64,000 nucleotides of DNA from Clostridium fungisolvens (GCF_014193895.1 NZ_BLZR01000002.1:62001-126000), one strand, 5' to 3'; shown: positions 26,975 to 37,365, counted from the stretch's first letter. Notes: generated from the sequence alone by a model not told the origin. Numbers and translations are program-made.

Positions 26975-27088
26975 ATAAAAACCTCCTCTCACTCTTAAGT
27001 AACCGATCGTAGCATTTATAAAAGTTTTATTTTATTATTTGAAAACAGACGCTTATTTATGTATCAGTGAATTTTAAAGCATAAAATA

Positions 27089-27187
27089 TAGATGAACCAT
27101 TTCATAATTGAACTTATATTTTCAAATTCTCCTCTAAGAACCCATAGAAGTTTTAAAAATAAATTTCGGATTGAAGTGATTCATCTT
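27089..27187 (+). mobile_element. 99-bp MITE, copy 1
   Basis: Termini TAGATGAACCATTTC and GAAGTGATTCATCTT with a central hairpin degenerated relative to the other copies (CTCCTCTAAGAACC). TA at 27087-27088 on the left; the right TA is mutated. Confidence 0.75.
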
Positions 27188-27203
27188 AAATTACTACATA
27201 CGA

Positions 27204-27247
27204 AAAAACTGTCCAAAGGCAATGCTATTACCTTTAGACAGTCTTTT
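27204..27247 (-). terminator. Terminator of the GH65 gene pair
   Basis: Stem GACTGTCTAAAGG/CCTTTGGACAGT with U-rich tail TTTTTTCG on the minus strand. It begins directly after the stop codon. Confidence 0.85.
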
Positions 27248-29520
27248 TAATATCCTATTTCTATTATTTGACCAGGATTACATATAAGCTTCTTGCCACT
27301 TATAATAAATTCATTGGATTTTTGGTTTATGTTATCTGCTTTTATTGTTATTTGATTTTTGGTAATACTTACAGAATACTTTTGTCCATAATGTACTACT
27401 CTAAACTTTAGCGAAGTCCAACTTTCTGGTAGTTTAGGACTCATAGTTATCTGCCCTTCACTGGCTTTAACTCCTCCAAATCCTAAAACTGCAGTCATCC
27501 AAGCTCCACCATTAGATGCAGGATGAGTTCCTCCAATATAAAGAGTTCCAACATATTGTTTTGAATCTCCTGTCAAATCAATTGTAGCTGTCTTTAAGAA
27601 ATATTTATATGCCCAATCAACTTTATCAAGATCAGCCGCAAGTAGTGCATAAACGCAAGCACTTAAGCTAGATCCATGCTCAGTCTGAGGCTCATAATAT
27701 TCCCAGTTGCTCCTCTTAACCTCCTCTGAGTATCTATCCTTAAACAAATTTAGAACCAATACAACATCTGCTTGCTTAAGTATTTTAGTAGTTGTAGCTA
27801 ATCCATTTCCACCACCTAAATACTCATTTGGGTCTATAATTCTCTCTTTTAATTTTTCAAGGCTTATATTTTCTAATCGCTCATATCCATCAAATTGTTC
27901 TATTATATTTGTTTCTTTATCAGGGCTAGGAATATATAGTTTCTCAAGCATGTCCTTAAAATTATCTACTTCTCTTTCAAATTTAATTGCTAAATTTAAA
28001 CTTATATATTCTTCTTCATATTTGTTCTTTAACAGCTTAATAGCTGATAAGGCTGCTTCCAAGGTATACTTAACCATTATACTTGTATAAGCGTTATTAT
28101 TTACTCTCTCATGATACTCATCTGGACCAGTTACATCTAATACTTCGTATCTATTTTTATCCATATTAAAATAAGCGTAAGAATAGAAGAACCTAGCACA
28201 TTCAATTATTGTTTCTGCCCCGCCTTCAACAAGAATGCTTTCATCTCCTGTAGCAAGATAATACTGCCATATAGCATACGCAACATCTGCACTTATATGA
28301 ACTTGTTTATCTCTAAAGTAAGTTCTCATGGGTCTTCCAGTAAATACATCTGTAACATTAAAATAAGTACAAGCATCATCACCAGTATCCTGGCTTTCCC
28401 AAGCATAAAACGCCCCTCTATATCCGTAATCAGCAGCTTTTCTTCTAGCTCCATCTAAGGTATTGCATCTATATTTTATTAAGTTCTTAGCTATTTCAGG
28501 TTTCGTATTTAAGAAAAATGGCAACATGAATATTTCTGTATCCCAGAATATCGCACCTTTATAAACTTGACCTGACAGTCCTCTTGCTGGTATTGAGGTC
28601 TTATCTGTATGAGTTGGTGCAATAATCATTAGATGATATATGCTATATCTAAGTGCTAATTGAGAATAATCATCTCCTTCGATCTCTACATCAATATCAT
28701 TCCATCTCTGGTCCCATAATTCTTTATTCATTTCAAATAATTTATCATAGCCAAGATTAACTGCTGATATATTTGACTTAATTGCCGCACTTACACAATC
28801 TTCAACTTCATCTCTATCTTTAAATACGGATACATACTTTATAAATGTATATTCTTTATCGACTTCAATATTTGATGATATTTCTCTAAATGAATTATAG
28901 CTATTGCTATTATACACTTCATTGCCAAAACTAACTTCAATTCTTTCTGCTACTGCCAAAGAATTTTTATTTTCATTAGTGATTGCATGAAATATACAAT
29001 TATCCTCACGTTGATATGTTTCTAAATTTATAAGATGAGGACCATTTATATCCCAAACCTGTCCATCAATTCCTGTTTCAATCACTACATCACATGATTC
29101 TGATGCCTTAAATGAGTACTTCATACATATAAGATGTAGGTTATATAAGCTTACAAATCTTTCTGCCCTTACTTCAACCTTTATCCCACTACTATTGATA
29201 AACTTAGTATATCTTCTATGGGTTGAATTTCTTATATTAAGCTCTTGTTCATGATGATCTATATCACTACTAAGAACACTAAGTAATTCTCCATTACAAT
29301 ATAGTCTTGTAAATAATCCATTTGGAGCATTGACAGGTTCTCTCCATTTATCACCTACCTTATCATATAAATCAGATAAATTACAGGCGACTAACTGCTC
29401 CTTTGAGAATTCCTCCATAGTGCCACGATAACCCATATAACCATTTCCAATGAGAAACTTATTACCATTAAGTTCAATCTTACCTTTATCAAATCCGCTT
29501 TCTTTTATCAACCACTCCAC
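27247..29520 (-). CDS. Glycoside hydrolase family 65 disaccharide phosphorylase
   Basis: 757 residues in the GH65 layout: N-terminal beta-sandwich (FLIGNGYMGYRGTMEEF near the start), an (alpha/alpha)6 barrel and a small C-terminal beta domain. The barrel has IFWDTEIFMLPFF and the general-acid motif GPDEYHERVNNNAYT (Glu near residue 466). The phosphate-binding TEHGSSLS follows later. Such enzymes split alpha-linked disaccharides (maltose, trehalose, kojibiose, nigerose types) with phosphate, giving beta-glucose-1-phosphate. Linkage specificity cannot be read here. GTG start with AGGAAGGTG upstream. Follows the second GH65 gene by 38 bp; no beta-phosphoglucomutase gene is present nearby. Confidence 0.93.
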   Translation of the reverse strand: MEWLIKESGFDKGKIELNGNKFLIGNGYMGYRGTMEEFSKEQLVACNLSDLYDKVGDKWREPVNAPNGLFTRLYCNGELLSVLSSDIDHHEQELNIRNSTHRRYTKFINSSGIKVEVRAERFVSLYNLHLICMKYSFKASESCDVVIETGIDGQVWDINGPHLINLETYQREDNCIFHAITNENKNSLAVAERIEVSFGNEVYNSNSYNSFREISSNIEVDKEYTFIKYVSVFKDRDEVEDCVSAAIKSNISAVNLGYDKLFEMNKELWDQRWNDIDVEIEGDDYSQLALRYSIYHLMIIAPTHTDKTSIPARGLSGQVYKGAIFWDTEIFMLPFFLNTKPEIAKNLIKYRCNTLDGARRKAADYGYRGAFYAWESQDTGDDACTYFNVTDVFTGRPMRTYFRDKQVHISADVAYAIWQYYLATGDESILVEGGAETIIECARFFYSYAYFNMDKNRYEVLDVTGPDEYHERVNNNAYTSIMVKYTLEAALSAIKLLKNKYEEEYISLNLAIKFEREVDNFKDMLEKLYIPSPDKETNIIEQFDGYERLENISLEKLKERIIDPNEYLGGGNGLATTTKILKQADVVLVLNLFKDRYSEEVKRSNWEYYEPQTEHGSSLSACVYALLAADLDKVDWAYKYFLKTATIDLTGDSKQYVGTLYIGGTHPASNGGAWMTAVLGFGGVKASEGQITMSPKLPESWTSLKFRVVHYGQKYSVSITKNQITIKADNINQKSNEFIISGKKLICNPGQIIEIGY

Positions 29521-29558
29521 AATATCACCTTCCTATAAATATCCTCATAAGATTTACT

Positions 29559-31868
29559 TTAACCTCTTGCAGCACCAGGAATCCCTAACTCTATTCCTTT
29601 CTTATCAATTTTATAATCTATTCCATATACATTAATAGTAACTTCGGTTCCCTCAATCACGCTTGCTCTTACGTCTGTTTTATCTACTAAAATTTCTACA
29701 ACAGTTCCTTTATACAACATCCTAAAAGAATAACTATTCCATACTTTTGGTATAGATGGATTGAGTTCTATCTTGTCACCATCAGACTTCAAACCTCCAA
29801 ACCCATATACAATATTCACCCATGCTGCTGCAATTGAAGTAGTGTGCAAGCCTTCATTGGTATTTCTATTATAATTATCTAAATCCATTCTTGTTGCAAA
29901 GTTAAAAAAACTGAAAGCTTCTTCATGCTTATCAAGTTCTGATGCAAATATTGAGTGTATTGATGGTGAAAGAGAGGATTCATGTATGCATCTTGGCTCG
30001 TAGTACTCATAATTCACCTTTTTACTTTCCTCTGAAAATTCACTTCTAAAAAGGAACATGAACATAAGCACATCTGGCTGCTTAATCATATCATTCCTAT
30101 AAATTCTGTCATAAGACCAATTGTTATATAGAGGAAATTCCTCTACAGGAATACTGTTAATATCCACATGCGGAAGATTAAAATAACCTTCATGCTGTTC
30201 ATATATTCCTGTTTCTTTATCCAAAGTTATCTTCATTTTACTAGCCATATTTGACCAAGCCTGTAATTCATCATCTAATAAATCAACCTTTTGTACTAAG
30301 TTAGATAAACCAGCAGGACAATTATTCTTCATATCCTTTATTACATCAAGGGTATACTCAAAGGTTTTCTTTGCCATATAGTTGGTATAGCAGTTATTGT
30401 TCACCATCATTTGGAACTCATCTGGCCCCATTACCCCAAAATATCCATACTCTCCCGTCTGTCCACTCCAATCGCCTCTAGTTGCTAAGTATCTGCATAT
30501 CTGCACTAACATCTCACAGCCTTTATCATATAGAAACTCCTTATCGTCTGTAAGCTTAACATAATGAAAAACTCCATAAGCTACGGCAGTACTTGGCTGC
30601 ATTTGAAGACTCGCATGTTGCCATAAAGAGCAAGCTTCTTTTCCATTTAGCGTTGCTATAGGATAGCAAGCTCCCTCACAGTCTAACTGTTTAGCTCTTT
30701 CAATTGCCATAGGCAAAGTATTATATCTATACTCTAGTAAGTTTTTAGCTGCTCTAGGATTGTTAAAGATATAAAATGGCAGACAGTATGTCTCTGTATC
30801 CCAAAAAGTATGTCCGTTATATGCCTCTCCAGTTAACCCCTTTGCTCCAATATTAAGTGAAGGATCTTCACCATGATAAGTTTGATGCATTTGGAAAATA
30901 CAATATCTTATCCCCTGCTGATTATCCATATCTCCATCTATTGTTATGTCAAATTTATCCCAAACCTTTGTCCAATAATCTATGTGCTTTTCCTTTTCTT
31001 TGTCGTAGCATATGTTATCAAAGTTATTTACTAATTTAGATGCCGTTTTAATTACTTCAGCTGCTTCAATCTCTTTTGTTTTTTCTACATAATTAAACAC
31101 TACTTTATCTATTTTTGTTTCAATCCCTTGACTTCCATTTATGATGAGTTCATATCCTATAAAATCTTCATTTTTTATAACATTACTTTTATAAATACTA
31201 TCTGATGATATATTAGAGGCTGAAAATACCTTTTGCTCAGTAAAAGAAGTTTTACCAAGTATATATATATAATCCTCTAGTGTTTCTCTCTCAATAGTTG
31301 TCCAATATTTTTTTGCTGAAGATTTTTGTAGCACATCAAAATCAAGCCCCATGACAACCTTTACTTCACCATAAAAGTTTAGCGGTGTTATAGCTATTCT
31401 TTGGCATCCATATCTCGGACTACCCATACTGACAAATCTCTCAAAATCAAGCTTTACATGCTTTCCACTAACTGTCTTCCATATAAATCTACGATTTAAG
31501 ATTCCAGTTCTTAAATCAAGAGTTCTCCTATATTCATCAAATTCGCTTGATGATAAATCTAATACTTCATCATCAACATAAATTCTTGTATATAACCAAT
31601 TTACAGAATTAATCATAAAATGAGTATCTCTTACTATGCCTTTATAATGTAGAGCTGCTGCTTCCTTGGTTTCTTCATATACTCCATTAAAATAAGAACC
31701 TATGAATTCACCCTGTTTATAACCTTCCTCAAAATATCCTCTTACCCCCATGTACTCATTTCCTAAAGAAAAAATTGACTCTGATACATTACATCTCTCT
31801 GAATCAAATCCTTCTTCAATTATCCTCCATGGATCTAACTTCAAGTATTTATCTGCATATTTTTGCAT
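29559..31868 (-). CDS. Glycoside hydrolase family 65 phosphorylase, second type
   Basis: 769 residues, same fold as its downstream neighbour but clearly diverged. N-terminal domain has SLGNEYMGVRGYFEEGY. Barrel motifs: TFWDTETYCLPFYIFNNP, general acid GPDEFQMMVNNNCYT (Glu near residue 481) and the phosphate site CIHESSLSPSIH. The HESSLS form differs from the EHGSSLS of the neighbour and suggests a different acceptor or linkage. First gene of the pair, with SD GGAGGAG before ATG. Probably works on sugar imported by the ABC system at 33.7-37.2 kb. Confidence 0.92.
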   Translation of the reverse strand: MQKYADKYLKLDPWRIIEEGFDSERCNVSESIFSLGNEYMGVRGYFEEGYKQGEFIGSYFNGVYEETKEAAALHYKGIVRDTHFMINSVNWLYTRIYVDDEVLDLSSSEFDEYRRTLDLRTGILNRRFIWKTVSGKHVKLDFERFVSMGSPRYGCQRIAITPLNFYGEVKVVMGLDFDVLQKSSAKKYWTTIERETLEDYIYILGKTSFTEQKVFSASNISSDSIYKSNVIKNEDFIGYELIINGSQGIETKIDKVVFNYVEKTKEIEAAEVIKTASKLVNNFDNICYDKEKEKHIDYWTKVWDKFDITIDGDMDNQQGIRYCIFQMHQTYHGEDPSLNIGAKGLTGEAYNGHTFWDTETYCLPFYIFNNPRAAKNLLEYRYNTLPMAIERAKQLDCEGACYPIATLNGKEACSLWQHASLQMQPSTAVAYGVFHYVKLTDDKEFLYDKGCEMLVQICRYLATRGDWSGQTGEYGYFGVMGPDEFQMMVNNNCYTNYMAKKTFEYTLDVIKDMKNNCPAGLSNLVQKVDLLDDELQAWSNMASKMKITLDKETGIYEQHEGYFNLPHVDINSIPVEEFPLYNNWSYDRIYRNDMIKQPDVLMFMFLFRSEFSEESKKVNYEYYEPRCIHESSLSPSIHSIFASELDKHEEAFSFFNFATRMDLDNYNRNTNEGLHTTSIAAAWVNIVYGFGGLKSDGDKIELNPSIPKVWNSYSFRMLYKGTVVEILVDKTDVRASVIEGTEVTINVYGIDYKIDKKGIELGIPGAARG

Positions 31869-32207
31869 ATTTCCTACTCCTCCTATATTTAATCCTATAA
31901 TTATGAAAATCTAATTTTACTTATTATTTATTCAGGTGCACAACTTAGTAATAAAATTAATATATTTTCAGCAATATGACAAAATCATATTAATTCTTTG
32001 CGTAAGCTCATTAAAGCATTGGATGCGTGACCGCTTAATTTAAACACGGTGTTTTGTTAGTATCTAATTATGATTAAATTATAGGTTTTATAAATATTTG
32101 AGTATAGGTTGTAATTCTGCTAAATAGTTTCTAATAATGCTGAGTTTAATCATAAATAGTGAATTCTTATTAATCATTTGTTAGAATATATTTGAGATAG
32201 TGTTTTA
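31869..32207. other. Divergent intergenic region, GH65 pair and YesN-like gene
   Basis: Should contain the GH65 promoter on the minus strand. I see no clear operator. A short segment (about 31990-32045) resembles one at 7.4 kb (see the entry there). Confidence 0.3.
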
Positions 32208-32307
32208 AGATGTACCACTTCAGTCCGAAATCTATTTTAAAACTCTCACGAGTTCTGATGAGAGAATTTAAAAATAATAAACTTTATTAAGAAGTGGTCC
32301 AGCATAA
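32208..32307 (-). mobile_element. 99-bp MITE, copy 2 (reverse orientation)
   Basis: Termini AGATGTACCACTTCAGTCCG and GAAGTGGTCCAGCAT with central CTCTCACGAG/CTGATGAGAG. TA at 32206-32207; the right terminus is degenerate. It lies immediately upstream of the YesN-like gene. Confidence 0.7.
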
Positions 32308-32351
32308 ATGTATACGTTTTAAAGATGTAGTAAGTAAGGGGTGGGGTTACT

Positions 32352-33617
32352 ATGTATTCAATGTTGATTTTAGATGATGAGTATATTGTCAGATATGGAA
32401 TTAGAGAAACAATTGATTGGAACGAATACTCCATTGACATAGTTGCAGATGCTGATAACGGAAAAACCGGTTTAGAATTAGCGCTTAAGTTTAATCCTGA
32501 TATCATAATAACTGACATTAGAATGCCAGAGTGGGATGGTCTAGAATTTTTAAAGGCTATAAAAACTTCTAATATAGACTGTATAGTCATTATTTTAAGT
32601 GGATATGAAGAGTTTGAATATGTTCGTACAGCCCTTCATAGCGGAGCCTTTGCATATTTATTAAAACCTATCGATAATAACGAACTTATAAAAACGGTTT
32701 TGGATGGAATTAAAGAGTTGGACAAGAGACGCAATAAGCAAAAACAATATTCCTTGTTAGAAAGTGAACTTCCGAATGTAAAACAACTGTTTTTAAATAA
32801 CCTCATTACAGGCAAACTCTCTGATTTAGATGCAATAAAAGAAAAACTTAAACTATATGGTATTGATATATCGCCAATAAACGATTATGTATTATTCTTA
32901 ACAGTAAATTCAAGTGATGATATTCTTAAATCTTCAAATAAGGATACGATTAGTTTAATTAGAAATACTTTGACTAGCTTAATCTCCAAGTATTTAAATG
33001 ATGGTAATATGAGCTATGTCTACACGGAAGCTTCTGACTTAAAATGGACCATAATTTTAAGTCATCCACATATTGAGAACGCAGTTAAGGCGATAAAGAA
33101 TGCTGCTAAAAAGATTATTTACGAATTTGAACAGATTACAACACTTACATGTTGTGTAGGAATAAGTAATGTATGCAAAGACCTCTCAATTATTCATAGT
33201 GCTTGCGAAGAAGCTGAAAAGGCAGTAAACAATAATATGTTCACCGATATAAACCGTATATTAAGCATTGATGGAATAGAAAATACTATGTCTTCAAGGA
33301 AGATTAATGAAGCTATAAAATATATAACAGCAAACTATAACAAAGATATTTCAGTTGAAGATGTGGCAAATGCATTATATATAAGCCCTTCTTATCTAAT
33401 GCATCTATTAAAAGATAATATAGGTAAAACCTTTAATGAATGTCTAAAGGAAGCTCGAATAAATGCAGCTAAAGAGTTGTTGGTTAATCCAAGATATAAG
33501 GTTTATGAAGTATGTTATAAAGTTGGATATAACGATATAAAATACTTTAGTCAAGTATTTAAACGTTCTACCGGAATGACTCCTAGTGAGTATTCAAAAA
33601 AGGCTCATGTCTTCTAA
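32352..33617 (+). CDS. YesN-type response regulator (REC + AraC HTH)
   Basis: 421 residues. Receiver domain 1-120 with acidic pocket DDE (residues 8-10), phospho-acceptor Asp in IIITDIRMPEWDG (near residue 56) and the later LLKPID lysine. A middle linker domain follows. The C-terminal AraC pair of HTHs is NKDISVEDVANALYISPSYL and YEVCYKVGYNDIKYFSQVFKR. Such regulators pair with YesM kinases and control sugar ABC importers. It lies between the GH65 pair and the ABC importer, so it probably activates one or both. SD GGGGTGGGG. Confidence 0.93.
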   Translation: MYSMLILDDEYIVRYGIRETIDWNEYSIDIVADADNGKTGLELALKFNPDIIITDIRMPEWDGLEFLKAIKTSNIDCIVIILSGYEEFEYVRTALHSGAFAYLLKPIDNNELIKTVLDGIKELDKRRNKQKQYSLLESELPNVKQLFLNNLITGKLSDLDAIKEKLKLYGIDISPINDYVLFLTVNSSDDILKSSNKDTISLIRNTLTSLISKYLNDGNMSYVYTEASDLKWTIILSHPHIENAVKAIKNAAKKIIYEFEQITTLTCCVGISNVCKDLSIIHSACEEAEKAVNNNMFTDINRILSIDGIENTMSSRKINEAIKYITANYNKDISVEDVANALYISPSYLMHLLKDNIGKTFNECLKEARINAAKELLVNPRYKVYEVCYKVGYNDIKYFSQVFKRSTGMTPSEYSKKAHVF

Positions 33618-33639
33618 TATACTGCAAATATGTAAAAGC

Positions 33640-33686
33640 ATAGACCTTCTTCAGTTATGGGTTGAATAACTAAGGAAGGTCTTTAA
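33640..33686. terminator. Bidirectional terminator, yesN-like gene and ABC operon
   Basis: Imperfect long stem AGACCTTCTTCAGTTAT with ATAACTAAGGAAGGTCT, between convergent genes. U-run weak (TTTAAG) to the right. Confidence 0.7.
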
Positions 33687-33714
33687 GCATTGATTGTATT
33701 TACAATATTATAAA

Positions 33715-34599
33715 CTATTCCTTTATACTACCTTCCATTGCTCCTGCAGTGATTTGCTTTTGGAAAAGTATAAATAAAATTATAGGTGGTATGATTGCTA
33801 AAGTAATACACATCATAAGCTGATCTGGTGTCATTTTTCCGCCTTGGCGGGCTACAAACAGCTTAACCATAACAGTGAAACTACTATCCTTCTTTAAAAC
33901 CAAATAAGGAAGAAGGAAATCAGACCATGCTGCGTTAACTGCATACATACCGATAACCATATTTATAGCTTTACTTAAGGGAGCCACTATTTTGAAAAAT
34001 ATCTGAAAATCTGAACATCCATCCAACCTCGCAGCTTCAATAAGAGATGTTGGAATTGACTTAAAAAATGTAATATAAAGTATAACGTAAAATGCATTTG
34101 CTCCTGCCACAAACCATAATGGCGTGATTTGGTTGTTTAAATGCAATGCTACTATGTTCTTAAAAACTGGAACTAAACTAGTAGTCGCTGGTATCATTAA
34201 ACTTATCATAACTAAAGCATGAATAACTTTGCTTCCTCTTGGTTTAATTATGGCTATTACATAAGCAAGTAACCCATTAAATACAATTGCACAGACTACA
34301 CTACCTACAACAGCTATTAAAGAATTCTTGTAATACTTTATAAAATCAAGTTTATTCCAAGTCTCAGCCAATCTTTCTGGATGGAATTGATCTGGCCAAA
34401 AAGTTGGTGGTTGTCTAAAAAACTCTTCTTGTGATTTAAAGCTTGATAGCATTACCCATAATGGCGGTACAATGGAAGCTATAACTATAACAAAGCATAT
34501 TATAATCATAATCAGGTATGCCAGTTTTACTGGTTTTCGTTTTAGATCAAAGGTAGTTATAGCGCCATAGCCTTTATTACTTATTTTCGATTTAAACAT
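33715..34599 (-). CDS. Carbohydrate ABC transporter permease (MalG-like)
   Basis: 294 residues with six membrane segments. EAA-loop near residue 185 (SLIEAARLDGCSDFQIFFKIVAP) contacts the ATPase. The C-terminus FQKQITAGAMEGSIKE is typical of CUT1-type inner permeases. SD AAGGAGAGG. It lies 14 bp downstream of its partner. No ATPase gene is in the locus; CUT1 systems in Firmicutes often share an MsmX-like ATPase encoded elsewhere. Confidence 0.93.
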   Translation of the reverse strand: MFKSKISNKGYGAITTFDLKRKPVKLAYLIMIIICFVIVIASIVPPLWVMLSSFKSQEEFFRQPPTFWPDQFHPERLAETWNKLDFIKYYKNSLIAVVGSVVCAIVFNGLLAYVIAIIKPRGSKVIHALVMISLMIPATTSLVPVFKNIVALHLNNQITPLWFVAGANAFYVILYITFFKSIPTSLIEAARLDGCSDFQIFFKIVAPLSKAINMVIGMYAVNAAWSDFLLPYLVLKKDSSFTVMVKLFVARQGGKMTPDQLMMCITLAIIPPIILFILFQKQITAGAMEGSIKE

Positions 34600-34613
34600 T
34601 TGGCCTCTCCTTT

Positions 34614-35528
34614 CTATTCCTCACTGTTTCTGTTAAGAAGATTGTATACACAAGTTAATGCAATAAGTATTATAGCGATAATAACACTTAACGCTGTTGC
34701 TTGAGCTATCTTCATATCTTGGAATGCATATTTGTAATTTAACTGCATTAGAGAAATAGAAGCATTATTAGGTCCTCCACCCGTCATTACCATTGGTTCA
34801 TATAATACTTGAAAAACAGCTATAATTTGAAGTATAAATAGAGTTTTACAAGTACTAAATAGTCCTGGAATAGTTATATAAAAAATCCTTTGCCATATTC
34901 CTGCACCATCCATAGCTGCAGCTTCATAATGTTCTTGATTTAGTCCTTGTAATCTTGCAAGGTAAACTAAAGCAGTTGATCCTGCACCCTTCCAAGTCAT
35001 TGTGATTACTATTAAAAGAATAGTCCACTTTGGATCTTCTAGCCACTTATGTGGCTCTACTCCAAACTTACTTAAAAAAACATTTAATATACCATTGCCT
35101 CCTGGGGTCATGATTAAGGACCACATCATAACAGTAGCTACCCCTGGAACAACGTTAGGAAAATACATTCCAACTCTAAACAACGATTTAAAATATACAA
35201 CTTCATTTAATAAAATTGCCATTACTATAGGAACTAAAAAACCAACTACTAAAGACCAAAAAATATAAACAAAAGTATTGCTTAGTGCCTTCATAAACAC
35301 TGGATCTTGAAATACATTTATGTAGTTTTTAAATCCTACAAAAGCTACAGGATTAAAACCTTGTGTACTATAAAATGATAGTTTGAGACTTTGAAGAATA
35401 GGTACCCATACGAAAAAAGCAAATAACACCAATGACGGAATCATTATCATCCATCCTGATATATCTTTTCGCCATACATTTTTGCTTATTTTTCTACTTT
35501 TGATTGGTGTTTGTGTAGCAAGTTTCAT
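34614..35528 (-). CDS. Carbohydrate ABC transporter permease (MalF/UgpA-like)
   Basis: 304 residues with six membrane segments. N-terminal start KDISGWMIMIPSLVLFAFFV, then SFYSTQGFNPVAFVGFKNY, a common CUT1 periplasmic entry. EAA loop QEHYEAAAMDGAGIWQRIFY. Forms the channel with the following permease. Read after a 314-bp gap from the binding-protein gene that holds a MITE and a hairpin. Confidence 0.93.
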   Translation of the reverse strand: MKLATQTPIKSRKISKNVWRKDISGWMIMIPSLVLFAFFVWVPILQSLKLSFYSTQGFNPVAFVGFKNYINVFQDPVFMKALSNTFVYIFWSLVVGFLVPIVMAILLNEVVYFKSLFRVGMYFPNVVPGVATVMMWSLIMTPGGNGILNVFLSKFGVEPHKWLEDPKWTILLIVITMTWKGAGSTALVYLARLQGLNQEHYEAAAMDGAGIWQRIFYITIPGLFSTCKTLFILQIIAVFQVLYEPMVMTGGGPNNASISLMQLNYKYAFQDMKIAQATALSVIIAIILIALTCVYNLLNRNSEE

Positions 35529-35560
35529 GGCATCATCGACTCCTTTCCTTACTTTTTATA

Positions 35561-35660
35561 TGGATGTACCACTTCGCAATAAAATTTATTATTTTTAAAT
35601 CCTCTCACCAGAACCCGTGAGAGTTTTAAAAATAGTTTTCGGTTCGAAGTGGTGCATCTT
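35561..35660 (+). mobile_element. 99-bp MITE, copy 3
   Basis: Termini TGGATGTACCACTTC and GAAGTGGTGCATCTT, central CTCTCACCAG/CCGTGAGAG hairpin. Flanked by TA at 35559-35560 and 35661-35662. It sits inside the ABC operon, between the binding protein and the permeases. Confidence 0.85.
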
Positions 35661-35697
35661 TAATAGAAAAGGCTGCATATCACTTTCTTGATAGATA

Positions 35698-35794
35698 AAG
35701 ATGAACAATCTTTCTGAATAATTACTTCAAAACTCTGGGGGGTTAAGCCAAGATGATTTGAATAAAGATTTTAAATAATATAATTGTTCATCTT
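35698..35794. repeat. Inverted repeat inside the ABC operon
   Basis: Perfect 12-bp arms AAGATGAACAAT (35698-35709) and ATTGTTCATCTT (35783-35794) enclose a 73-nt loop. It may be a processing or stability structure that lets the binding protein be made in excess, or a further MITE-like element, since the ends share AGATGAAC with the 99-bp family. Confidence 0.5.
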
Positions 35795-35842
35795 AATATC
35801 TTACTAGTGCTTTATACAGCCTTATTTAGTACATGGAATAAA

Positions 35843-37240
35843 TTATTTCTTATTTATATTTGTATCTAGCTTTTGTTGGAAGTTGCTATTAGCCTTATCC
35901 ATAAGAGCTTGAACATTTGCATCTTTATTAGTTAATACTGCCTGAATAACTGGATATAATTCAGCATACATATCTTGAGTAAGATTTGGCTCTTCTGTAT
36001 GAAGAGTTTTTGGTACATTACTGAAATAATCCTTAAATAAGTTGTAGTTTATATTTTCATTAGCTTTTCTTATTTCTTCAACCTTGTCTAAGTAATCTTT
36101 ATTTGTCCAAACTTGGAATGATGGAATAACTGGAATATTATTTTTCTTACGATAATCTGCATCATCCTTAAGTCCCTTTTCTGTGTCAGCATTAAGAACT
36201 GGTGCTTTACCCATTATTTCTATAAATTTAAGAGCTCCATCAATTTCATCCTTTGAAGCTGTTGAAGAGAACATATAAGGAGTACCACCCATTAATGAGT
36301 ATTGTCCACCAGGACCTGCTGGGAATGGAACTAAAGCTAAATCATCTTTACTTAAGCCATAATCTTTAGTTGGAACATTTACACCATCTTGTGCTGCAAA
36401 GTACATTGCTGCATTACTAGTACCTATTGCTTGCATACCTGATGTCCAATCTTGAAGAATTTCATCAGTTACTGCATTATACTTCCATTTTAAATCCTTT
36501 ACATATTGCATTGCTGCTACTGCTTCTTTAGAGTTTAAGTTAGATTTCCACTTTCCATTCTCTTCTACTTGAAGCTTTGCTCCAAATGCCCATGCTATAT
36601 TGGAGAAATGCCATCCACCAGAATTGTCTTTTGATAATAATACAATTCCTGCTTTTCCTGTCTTTTGTTTAATAGTTGCAGCTGTTTGAGCTAATTCATC
36701 CATAGTCTTTGGATACTTAGGTATATCTCCATCCATTAATCCTGCTTGTTTGAATAACTTTATGTTAACGTACAAACCTAATGCATATCCATCACGTGGA
36801 ATTCCGTATGTCTTTCCATCTTTAGATAATAGATCTTTTATCTTAGGATCCATTGAATCTAACCATTTATTTTCTTTTAATTCATCAGTGATATCTGCTA
36901 CATACTTGTTTGCTATCAACTTTTGTGGTTCTGTATACCAAGTTTCAAATACCGTTGGTAGTTGTCCACTTTCTGCTAAAGGAACAAAGCTTTCTACACT
37001 ATATTTATAGTGTGCAGGTTCAATAGTTATCCAATTATATTTTTTCTCACACTCTGCTTTGTACTTGTTGAATAATGCAACTTGCTCAGCATCAGTATCC
37101 TCTGGCCACATACCAATCTTTACTGTAACCTTCTTGTGTCCATCAGCTGTAGCTGGCTTGTCTTCCTGTTTATTACATGCTGTCAAAGATGTAACTGCTA
37201 AAATCGCAGATATAAGTATTAGTGATAAACGTTTTCTCAT
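35843..37240 (-). CDS. Carbohydrate ABC transporter substrate-binding lipoprotein
   Basis: 465 residues. The lipoprotein signal MRKRLSLILISAILAV ends in lipobox LTAC with Cys22, then KQEDKP. The mature part is a cluster-B (SBP_bac_1) type binding protein, with KIGMWPEDTDAEQVALFNKY at its start and GQYSLMGGTPYMFS later. First gene of the importer operon. Substrate probably an alpha-linked oligosaccharide, from the GH65 genes nearby; this is inference. Confidence 0.93.
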   Translation of the reverse strand: MRKRLSLILISAILAVTSLTACNKQEDKPATADGHKKVTVKIGMWPEDTDAEQVALFNKYKAECEKKYNWITIEPAHYKYSVESFVPLAESGQLPTVFETWYTEPQKLIANKYVADITDELKENKWLDSMDPKIKDLLSKDGKTYGIPRDGYALGLYVNIKLFKQAGLMDGDIPKYPKTMDELAQTAATIKQKTGKAGIVLLSKDNSGGWHFSNIAWAFGAKLQVEENGKWKSNLNSKEAVAAMQYVKDLKWKYNAVTDEILQDWTSGMQAIGTSNAAMYFAAQDGVNVPTKDYGLSKDDLALVPFPAGPGGQYSLMGGTPYMFSSTASKDEIDGALKFIEIMGKAPVLNADTEKGLKDDADYRKKNNIPVIPSFQVWTNKDYLDKVEEIRKANENINYNLFKDYFSNVPKTLHTEEPNLTQDMYAELYPVIQAVLTNKDANVQALMDKANSNFQQKLDTNINKK

Positions 37241-37365
37241 AACATTCCCTCCTTAAATAATTTGCATCCCTCTTACAATTAAAAGTATACAAGAATCCCA
37301 AAAATGAAAACAGGCTATAATCATGCTAAATAGTTTGTTAATCTGCACATATTTTATATACACCG

